Source of the DNA: Clostridiales bacterium
Lineage (GTDB): Bacteria > Bacillota > Clostridia > Oscillospirales > Oscillospiraceae
Reading direction: 5' to 3'
Length of the DNA stretch: 8,079 nt
Assembly (NCBI GenBank): GCA_012516225.1
Contig: JAAYWX010000038.1
Location: forward strand, 1 to 8,079
Shown here: positions 1 to 4,770 of the stretch, in pieces
Position numbering within the stretch: the stretch's first letter is position 1
How the letters are laid out: every line of letters begins with the position of its first letter
Notes under the pieces: model-generated
Databases searched by the model: none
Seen by the model: only the letters and a program-made list of their open reading frames with translations
What the model was told of the DNA's origin: nothing
Position numbers and translations under genes: made by a program

Positions 1-813
1 GGGAAAGTAATTTATGGTAAATATAAATGGACAAAAACACCGCTTTCTGGAAAATTAGAAGTGAAAGTAAGAGATGAAAGCGAATGGAGCGTAGGTTTTG
101 GAAATCACCCCATTTTAAAAACGCAAGAGGAACATCAAAAGATAATGGAAATCATGAGCAGCAACCAAAAAATTCCTCGCAAAAGCCGTGCTGGAGTATT
201 CCCAACTTCTGGTTTATTAGTGTGTAAGAAATGTGGCAGAACAATGGCTTATAGTTTTGGAAGAGTAGAAAAAAAGACAGGTAAACTTTATCACTATACA
301 AAGTGTTATTACAAAAATGAATTCGGAGAAAAATGTTGCCAGAAAGGTGTTAAAATGAATGAGGATTTTTATAATGCGCTATACAACACTATAATTAATA
401 ATTACATAGATGCAAAAAGAATTAAAAAGTTACAAGAGAATGAAGAGGAGAAAAAACAAAGAGAAAAACTTATCAAAGAAAAAAAGGCTAAATTGCAAAA
501 AGAAGAAGAGGCTTTGAAAAAAGCAAGAAGGTTCTTAGAGGAAGGGGTTTATAATATAAGTGATTTTACTGATGCAAAAAAGGAAAGAGAACCAGTAATA
601 GAAAAATTAAAGAAAGAGATTGCAGAATTAGAAAATGAAAACGAATATATATATACCGATAAAGAGTTGGAAAAAATGATTGATAATTTCAAAAAGAACT
701 GGCATAAAGCCACTACAGCACAAGAACAAAATCATCTATTACGAAGTATAGTAAAGAAAATCTACTATGATAGAACAGGAGATACAGTAACATTTGAAAT
801 AGAATATCTGTAA
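1..813 (+). CDS. Large serine recombinase, C-terminal part (5' end outside window)
   Basis: Site-specific DNA recombinase of the large serine family, which integrates and excises phages, ICEs and Tn5397/Tn4451-like elements. The frame is open from base 1, so the N-terminal catalytic domain with the active serine lies outside the window; an internal GTG at 61 is not a credible start. Of the 270 codons seen, about 1-60 are the end of the Recombinase domain (YGKYKW near the start, then HPILKTQEEHQKI). Next comes the zinc ribbon, with C75-x2-C78 after a GLLVC segment, C102, and C111/C112 as further ligands. A highly charged Lys/Glu coiled coil (about 140-205) follows, then a tail ending in FEIEYL. 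This order is diagnostic of the family. The DNA is clearly more AT-rich than the genes to the right, as expected of imported DNA. The gene ends about 100 bp from a disrupted host gene, the usual place of an integrase beside its attachment site. Family assignment is firm; which element type is unknown. Confidence 0.92.
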   Translation, partial: GKVIYGKYKWTKTPLSGKLEVKVRDESEWSVGFGNHPILKTQEEHQKIMEIMSSNQKIPRKSRAGVFPTSGLLVCKKCGRTMAYSFGRVEKKTGKLYHYTKCYYKNEFGEKCCQKGVKMNEDFYNALYNTIINNYIDAKRIKKLQENEEEKKQREKLIKEKKAKLQKEEEALKKARRFLEEGVYNISDFTDAKKEREPVIEKLKKEIAELENENEYIYTDKELEKMIDNFKKNWHKATTAQEQNHLLRSIVKKIYYDRTGDTVTFEIEYL

Positions 814-845
814 AACGGCTAAATCCTTGAAAATGAGCCGTTTTT
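812..845 (+). terminator. Rho-independent terminator of the recombinase gene
   Basis: A perfect 9-bp inverted repeat, AAAACGGCT (812-820) and AGCCGTTTT (836-844), encloses a 15-nt loop and runs into a T tract ending at 845. It overlaps the TAA stop of the recombinase, so transcription of the mobile element should stop before the junction with the broken host gene. Confidence 0.85.
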
Positions 846-865
846 AAAATAATAAAATTGCTGTT

Positions 866-892
866 AATGACAAGCATGACACCAATGACAAG
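866..892. repeat. Three 9-bp direct repeats, AATGACAAG type
   Basis: The plus strand reads AATGACAAG (866-874), CATGACACC (875-883), AATGACAAG (884-892). The outer units are identical and the middle one shares the ATGACA core. On the minus strand this gives TGTCAT three times at 9-bp spacing. They could be binding repeats for the adjacent recombinase, or could partly reflect the repeated Cys-His codons of the DUF255 motif (CHWCH) that overlaps them. The repeats are seen directly; their role is inferred. Confidence 0.55.
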
Positions 893-920
893 TAGTTATA
901 TTCAACCAACGTTAGGAATA
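866..920. other. Probable element/host junction (hybrid attachment site)
   Basis: Read on the minus strand, host coding sequence for SIGYS (915-929) is intact up to base 915. Homology to the DUF255 family is then broken by a 21-bp segment (894-914) that starts with TAA. The DNA after that leads to the recombinase terminator. A large serine recombinase gene next to a gene cut at a conserved motif is the classical look of attL/attR. The crossover dinucleotide cannot be fixed without the other end of the element or an empty site; the change point at 914/915 is my best estimate. The motif expected next in the intact gene (TCHWCH) is present at 876-893, so the junction is more complex than a single crossover. 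Confidence 0.55.
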
Positions 921-1076
921 CCCAATAGAAAGAAATATCGGCTTATCTTCTGCCTTTGCCTTCTCAAATGCTTCAGGGCACCAAGGAAACCAATCTATCG
1001 GATTATATGCGTGCTGCAGCAGATAAGGAGATTTCTCATTTATCAATCTATTGGGGTTTCTGCATAAGTCAGTCAT
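912..1076 (-). pseudogene. yyaL: DUF255/thioredoxin-like (YyaL, SPATA20 family) gene, 5' fragment
   Basis: The 54-residue product has the diagnostic N-terminus of the DUF255 family: PNRLINEKSPYLLQHAYNP, then IDWFPW, EAFEKAKAEDKPIFLSIGYS. Full members are about 600-700 residues, with a thioredoxin-like domain followed by a glycosidase-like (alpha/alpha) part; their exact function is not settled. Here translation stops at TAA (912-914) immediately after SIGYS, where the family continues with TCHWCHVM. Start: ATG at 1076 is preceded by AGGAAGGTG at 1082-1090, an ideal ribosome site; the upstream in-frame ATG at 1094 lacks such a site and overlaps the Shine-Dalgarno. No other part of the gene is in the window apart from the short TCHWCH segment at 876-893, so the 3' part probably lies beyond the far end of the element. 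The promoter was not placed confidently; TTGACA on the minus strand at 1198-1203 is a candidate -35 with a poor -10. The product is presumably non-functional. Confidence 0.85.
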
Positions 1077-1148
1077 TTTATCACCTTCCTTCATAACTTT
1101 GATAGTTTAGTATGCCCTCTGTAGATTTGCACATACATACAGTACGCC

Positions 1149-1177
1149 TTGACAACAGATAAAAGCTTTGCTAATAT
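1149..1177 (+). promoter_or_regulatory. Near-consensus sigma-A promoter
   Basis: TTGACA (1149-1154), a 17-bp spacer and TAATAT (1172-1177) give a perfect -35, ideal spacing and a -10 with one mismatch. The predicted start of transcription is near 1184, about 260 nt before the transferase ATG, which is long for a plain leader. It drives either the transferase gene with a structured leader or a separate short RNA ending near 1325. Confidence 0.7.
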
Positions 1178-1268
1178 GAAGCAAGCTACATATTTACTGT
1201 CAACACAATGAAAAACATAATTTTTTAAAATGCACTTCAGGTAAATAGCGGATGATGAACAAAAAGTT

Positions 1269-1325
1269 AGCCCTGATGGCGCTCTTATGCAATGTACTTT
1301 GATGGTACAGAGGCTCAGCTTTTTT
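1269..1325 (+). terminator. Possible terminator or attenuator in the leader
   Basis: AGCCCT (1269-1274) can pair with AGAGGCT (1309-1315) with one bulge, enclosing an inner hairpin TGTAC (1293-1297) / GTACA (1305-1309) that competes for base 1309. Six Ts (1320-1325) follow four bases after the outer arm. The stem is imperfect, so this is only a candidate. If real, it would end a transcript of about 140 nt from the promoter at 1149-1177, or attenuate the downstream gene. Confidence 0.35.
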
Positions 1326-1443
1326 ATTTACAAGAATATGTACCGTATTACATAATAGAATGCATGCCGGAATTTTCAGTTCGGGTATGAGAGAAGATAA
1401 AATGGAGAGTTTTATATATTTTTTATGTTTGAGGTGAAATCAA

Positions 1444-2775
1444 ATGACAGAATGGGAAGAACACTACAAAAACCATCTGACGACGATTGAGGAAGCGGCG
1501 AAGGCAATCAGCGCGGGAGATGTAGTTTGGTTGGGGTCAGGCTTTCAGGTTCCTTGTGCCTTGCTGGATGAGATGCATAGCCATATGGAAAACTACCATG
1601 ACGTTACTTTGATGTATAATGTGACTACGGTTCCATTTAATATTCTGTTTGATAAAGATAGCAAGAGGCACTTTAGGCTTATCAGCTTTTTCAATCTGCC
1701 GCTTGAGCGAATGTCAGGAGAAATGGGGATCCTTGAATATCATAGCTGTGGCTATGACCAGCTTGTGGAAGGCTTTTTTGAGTACGGAGGAAACGCTGCA
1801 GCAATACAGATATGCCCTCCGGATGAAGACGGGTACTGCAATGCTGGAATATACGGCGTCGGAACAGCTTCGCAAATCTTAAGTGATCCCAAAATTAAAA
1901 AGAGGATCGGAATTATGGATAAGGGTCAGGTTCCGGTTCACGGAGATCCCGGTATCGTATCAATACACGTTTCCCAGTTTGATTATATTGTCGAACATGA
2001 TACGGTACTGCAGGAAATTCCCGCTCCCAGACCTACAGAGGTTGATAAGAAAATAGCTTCTTATATTATGCCATACATAAAAGAAGGCGACAAAATACAG
2101 ATAGGGTTTGGCGGGCTTGGAGAAGAGATACTCGCAAATCTTAATGAGATGAAAGACATAGAGATATTTTCGGAAGTTGCGTGCGACACTATGGCGCGGC
2201 TCTGTGAGGAAGGCGTTATTTCAAGCATTACTGCTACAAGCCCGGGAGCTTGTACGAGAAAATTCTATGATTTCATCGGAAAAGACCCGCGCGTAAATTT
2301 CGTGCCGAGCAGCATAACCGTAAATCTGCTTGAAATAATGAAGCAGGAAAACCTTGTAGCAATAAATGCAACATTTATGGTGGATCTTCTCGGACAAGCT
2401 TGCTCTGAGGCACAGGGCCTGACCCCGTACAGCGGTGCAGGCGGCTCATTCGTCTATATTTACGGGGCCATGCTTGCAAAAGGCGGACGCAGTTTTCTGT
2501 GCCTGCGCTCAACGTATACAGACAAAAAAGGCGTTCTCCATTCCAATATAGTCCCTTGGCTGCCGGAAGGCTCCATTGTTACCACGCCGAAGAACTACCA
2601 GATGTATATAGTATCCGAATATGGACTTGCTGATGTCTATTTGAAGACGATAAAAGACCGCATTAGAGCTCTGATAAAAATAGCGCACCCGGATTTTAGA
2701 ATGGAACTTAAGGAAAAAATTTGTACCACTTCTCTGATAGAGGAGAAAGATTTCGAAGGATTCAAGATGTTTTAG
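1444..2775 (+). CDS. Acetyl-CoA hydrolase/transferase family protein (acyl-CoA:carboxylate CoA-transferase)
   Basis: A 443-residue cytoplasmic enzyme, the normal length for the family that includes 4-hydroxybutyrate CoA-transferase, butyryl-CoA:acetate CoA-transferase and acetyl-CoA hydrolase. These move CoA between an acyl-CoA and a free acid through a glutamyl-CoA thioester. The N-terminal domain (about 1-200) shows ICPPDEDGYCNAG (123-135), GDPG and IVEHDTVLQEIP. The C-terminal domain starts at IQIGFGGLGEEIL (about 218-230). FSEVACD (242-248) aligns with the family's HTEM/SD segment, making E244 the probable catalytic glutamate. YSGAGGSF (329-336), the LRST stretch (354-357) and SEYGLADVYLKTIKDRIRALIKIAHPDFR are CoA-site and signature segments. 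ATG 1444 has GAGGTG 7 bp upstream. The usual 'GIHTEM' histidine is absent, and the ADHFTWNSWHM segment of butyryl-CoA:acetate CoA-transferases is not seen, so the substrate is left open. The gene is monocistronic and converges on putP. Confidence 0.88.
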   Translation: MTEWEEHYKNHLTTIEEAAKAISAGDVVWLGSGFQVPCALLDEMHSHMENYHDVTLMYNVTTVPFNILFDKDSKRHFRLISFFNLPLERMSGEMGILEYHSCGYDQLVEGFFEYGGNAAAIQICPPDEDGYCNAGIYGVGTASQILSDPKIKKRIGIMDKGQVPVHGDPGIVSIHVSQFDYIVEHDTVLQEIPAPRPTEVDKKIASYIMPYIKEGDKIQIGFGGLGEEILANLNEMKDIEIFSEVACDTMARLCEEGVISSITATSPGACTRKFYDFIGKDPRVNFVPSSITVNLLEIMKQENLVAINATFMVDLLGQACSEAQGLTPYSGAGGSFVYIYGAMLAKGGRSFLCLRSTYTDKKGVLHSNIVPWLPEGSIVTTPKNYQMYIVSEYGLADVYLKTIKDRIRALIKIAHPDFRMELKEKICTTSLIEEKDFEGFKMF

Positions 2776-2796
2776 GCGGTACCACACATAAATCAA

Positions 2797-2831
2797 ACGG
2801 CACCCGGATTTTACTGAAAACCGGGTGCCGT
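2797..2831. terminator. Strong hairpin between convergent genes
   Basis: A perfect 11-bp GC-rich inverted repeat, ACGGCACCCGG (2797-2807) and CCGGGTGCCGT (2821-2831), with TTTT/AAAA (2809-2812, 2817-2820) able to extend it inward. It fills most of the 61-bp gap between the two stop codons. There is no proper T tract on the plus strand; on the minus strand the stem is followed by a T-rich stretch (TTTGATTT), so it fits best as the putP terminator and probably also serves the transferase gene. Confidence 0.75.
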
Positions 2832-2836
2832 ACATA

Positions 2837-4396
2837 TCAGTATTCAAAGTTTTTTGCCCTTTCAAATTCTTCCATAATTTCTTCGGACGGCTTCTTAGTA
2901 AGCAGGGAAACCACAACTATGAAAAGGCAGGAAATCAAAAATGCCGGAAGAAGCTCGTATATGCCAAATACGCCGCCTAAAGGACGGATAAGGAGTTTCC
3001 AGACGAATACGCTTATTCCGCCGGAGAGCATACCGGCAACAGCGCCTTCTATAGTCGTACGTTTCCAGAACAGAGAAAACAGCATTATAGGTCCGAATGC
3101 CGCGCCTAAGCCGGCCCATGCAAAAGAAACAACTCTGAATATTATACTGTTTTCGTCCATTGCTATAAAAATGCCCAGCATTGCAATTACAATGAGAATT
3201 ATGCGTGATACGGACATTATTTGCTTATCCGTGGCGTCTTTTTTAAATATGCCTTGGAAAATATTTTTTGAAAATGCGGAAGCGGCGATAAGCAGGTAGG
3301 AGTCAGACGAGCTTATTGCAGCGGCAAGAATTCCGGCCATTGCAAGACCGGCAAGCAGCGGAGGGAGAAGCTTTGTTGAAAGAACTATAAATATGTTTTC
3401 CGCCTGACCGGAAGTGACAAGCTCGGCCGGATAAAGCGCCCTGCCGATAATGCCAATCATGACGGCGGAGACCATGGAGATAACCGCCCAAGTTGTTGCA
3501 ATCCGCCTTGACATATTCAGTTCGCCGACTTTTCGTATAGCCATAAAGCGCAGAAGCACCTGCGGCATTCCAAAATAACCGAGACCCCATGAAAGGGTGG
3601 ATATTATAGTTAGAAAGCCGTAATTTGCGGCACTTCCGAACAGCGCTTTTCCGTTTTCGACCTTCTGCGCTCCGTCTGACATCAGAGGCTGGGCAGTTCC
3701 AAAGAGTTCAAAGAATCCGGGAATGTTTCGTATATTTTCCGCAATTTTGGACGGACCACCAGCAGTAAGGGTTGAGACAATCAAAATTGCAACCAAAGCC
3801 GTTACCATAACAATGCTCTGCATAAAGTCGGAAGCGCTTTCGGCAAGGAAACCGCCGAGAAACGTGTAAATTATGACGAATACTGCACCGGCTACAACCA
3901 TGCTGCGATAGGAAAAACCAAAAAGGGCGGAAAAGAGTTTCCCGCAGGTAACAAAACAGCTTGCCGCGTATACGGTAAAGAAAATAAGTATAAATAGTGC
4001 AGATATTGTCATAAGTATTTTCTTTTTGTCATGGAAACGGTTGCTGAAATAGTCCGGAATGGTAATAGCGTTTCCAGCGACTGCCGAATAGCGGCGCAGA
4101 CGTTTAGATACTATCAGCCAGTTTATGTATGTGCCGAGGGCAAGACCGACTGCCGTCCATGCCGCATCGGCAAGCCCGCACCAGTAAGCGACACCCGGCA
4201 GTCCCATAAGAAGCCAGCCGCTCATGTCTGAGGCTTCCGCACTCATAGCGGCAATCCAGGGACCAAGGCTTCTTCCTCCGAGAAAATAGTTGCCCGAATT
4301 TTCGTTAGCTCTTTTTGCAAAGTAAAGACCGATGCCTATTACCGCAAGCATATAAATGCCCATGGCAATGAAAATCTGTGTTGTGCTGCCATTCAT
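2837..4396 (-). CDS. putP: Sodium/proline symporter, PutP (SSS family)
   Basis: A 519-residue integral membrane protein of the sodium:solute symporter family (TC 2.A.21), which imports L-proline with Na+. Escherichia coli PutP has 502 residues and 13 transmembrane helices, and the hydrophobic pattern here agrees. Counting from the ATG at 4396, GGRSLG (40-45) holds R42, the equivalent of E. coli R40. ASDMSGWLLMGLPG (55-68) holds D57, S59 and G60, matching the Na+-site D55 and neighbours. DYFSNRF (115-121) and YTFLGGFLA (177-185) are PutP signatures. AAISSSDSYLL (359-369) places S362/S363 at the second Na+-ligand site (E. coli S340/T341). The C-terminal tail (501-519) is charged and cytoplasmic. 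Start: ATG 4396 lies 8 nt from GGGGAGG (4405-4410 region); an adjacent in-frame TTG at 4399 would add one residue and is less likely. A promoter sits at 4453-4481. Proline specificity is inferred from similarity to PutP and not proven. Confidence 0.92.
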   Translation of the reverse strand: MNGSTTQIFIAMGIYMLAVIGIGLYFAKRANENSGNYFLGGRSLGPWIAAMSAEASDMSGWLLMGLPGVAYWCGLADAAWTAVGLALGTYINWLIVSKRLRRYSAVAGNAITIPDYFSNRFHDKKKILMTISALFILIFFTVYAASCFVTCGKLFSALFGFSYRSMVVAGAVFVIIYTFLGGFLAESASDFMQSIVMVTALVAILIVSTLTAGGPSKIAENIRNIPGFFELFGTAQPLMSDGAQKVENGKALFGSAANYGFLTIISTLSWGLGYFGMPQVLLRFMAIRKVGELNMSRRIATTWAVISMVSAVMIGIIGRALYPAELVTSGQAENIFIVLSTKLLPPLLAGLAMAGILAAAISSSDSYLLIAASAFSKNIFQGIFKKDATDKQIMSVSRIILIVIAMLGIFIAMDENSIIFRVVSFAWAGLGAAFGPIMLFSLFWKRTTIEGAVAGMLSGGISVFVWKLLIRPLGGVFGIYELLPAFLISCLFIVVVSLLTKKPSEEIMEEFERAKNFEY

Positions 4397-4452
4397 CAAT
4401 TTATCCTCCCCAATATAATCCTCTCCGCTGGTTTTGAAATGCGCTGTTGAAA

Positions 4453-4481
4453 TTTATAACATATTTTTATCCTTACCACAA
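4453..4481 (-). promoter_or_regulatory. Probable putP promoter
   Basis: On the minus strand TTGTGG (4481-4476) is followed by a 17-bp spacer and TATAAA (4458-4453). The -10 has one mismatch to TATAAT and the -35 has three. The expected transcript starts near 4446 and has a leader of about 50 nt before the putP ATG. Confidence 0.55.
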
Positions 4482-4533
4482 GCATTAAATCAGCGAATTA
4501 TCACTTTAACTACAAAAAATGTAAGTTTGGTGA

Positions 4534-4570
4534 ATTGCCATAAAGCGTAACAGAAATATTACGCGGCAAT
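4534..4570. repeat. Interrupted 12-bp inverted repeat, possible operator
   Basis: Outer arms ATTGCC (4534-4539) and GGCAAT (4565-4570) and inner arms GCGTAA (4545-4550) and TTACGC (4559-4564) are both perfect. On the left the arms are separated by ATAAA; on the right they are contiguous. It lies 53 bp upstream of the putP -35 and 60 bp upstream of the sensor-gene -35, a sensible place for an activator or a shared regulator. It lies outside both predicted transcripts, which argues against an RNA role. Confidence 0.5.
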
Positions 4571-4629
4571 AATTTTAATGTACATTCATTTGGAAGTGTC
4601 GTATTAGAAAAACATAAGCAAAACCACCG

Positions 4630-4657
4630 TTGACCATTTTTCAGAATCGTGTATAAT
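4630..4657 (+). promoter_or_regulatory. Promoter of the GGDEF/EAL sensor gene
   Basis: TTGACC (4630-4635), a 16-bp spacer and a perfect TATAAT (4652-4657). Transcription should begin near 4664, giving a leader of about 107 nt. Two copies of AGCATTTTT (4668-4676 and 4682-4690, 14 bp apart) fall just after the start point. Confidence 0.7.
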
Positions 4658-4710
4658 ACCATTTATAAGCATTTTTTGGCGAGCATTTTTGAACCATGTT
4701 AATTTGTAGT

Positions 4711-4733
4711 AATTGCACAATTATTTTGCAATT
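4711..4733 (+). repeat. AT-rich hairpin in the leader of the sensor gene
   Basis: AATTGCA (4711-4717) and TGCAATT (4727-4733) form a perfect 7-bp stem with a 9-nt loop, followed by a few Ts. The stem has only two G/C pairs, so it is too weak to be called a terminator; it could be a protein site or chance in AT-rich DNA. Confidence 0.3.
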
Positions 4734-4770
4734 TTTAATTAATATTTGGCGTTAAAGGCGGAATAAAGCA

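Larger units (their letters stand above)
1077..1443. other. Divergent intergenic region between broken DUF255 gene and CoA-transferase gene
   Basis: No protein gene is supported here. It holds the ribosome site of the minus-strand fragment, a near-consensus plus-strand promoter (1149-1177), a terminator-like structure with six Ts (1269-1325) and a weaker possible promoter (TTTACA 1327-1332, 18 bp, CATAAT 1351-1356). Next comes a small imperfect dyad around AATTTTCAG (1367-1385), and then GAGGTG (1431-1436), the ribosome site of the transferase gene. I recognise no riboswitch class or tRNA in it. Confidence 0.6.
4397..4770. other. Divergent control region, putP / sensor gene
   Basis: No gene is supported in this AT-rich stretch. 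Right to left for putP: promoter 4453-4481 and ribosome site at 4405-4410. Left to right for the sensor gene: promoter 4630-4657, a leader of about 107 nt and a weak AAAGGCGG ribosome site (4754-4761). Between the two promoters lies the interrupted dyad 4534-4570, the most likely regulatory site. The putP leader carries two related segments on the minus strand, TTTCAACAGCGC and TTTCAAAACCAGCG, of unknown meaning. Confidence 0.65.

Noticed and set aside
858..1067. Plus-strand 69-codon open frame over the junction
   Set aside because: It is antisense to the clearly recognisable DUF255 fragment, has no ribosome site, and its sequence is low in coding character.
1250..1300. Fluoride (crcB) riboswitch suspected from GCGGATGATG and CTGATGGCG
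   Set aside because: The conserved GTTCGCC segment and the pseudoknot layout are missing, and the downstream gene is not a fluoride exporter.
2774..2831. GGCGGTACCA followed by a terminator, resembling a T-box antiterminator motif and terminator
   Set aside because: It lies directly after a stop codon between convergent genes, with no upstream T-box stems and no downstream plus-strand gene to control; the motif differs from the conserved T-box core.
2721..3299. 192-codon plus-strand frame overlapping the 3' end of the transferase gene and putP
   Set aside because: It is the complement of the strongly conserved PutP coding sequence and has no recognisable protein features.
4636..4650. CodY-box-like ATTTTTCAGAATCGT in the spacer of the sensor-gene promoter
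   Set aside because: It differs from the AATTTTCWGAAAATT consensus at four of 15 positions, which is common by chance in AT-rich DNA.
4664..4770. Cyclic di-GMP riboswitch in the leader of the GGDEF/EAL gene
   Set aside because: Neither the GEMM-I conserved segments nor a tetraloop/receptor arrangement can be found, and the leader is too short and AT-rich.
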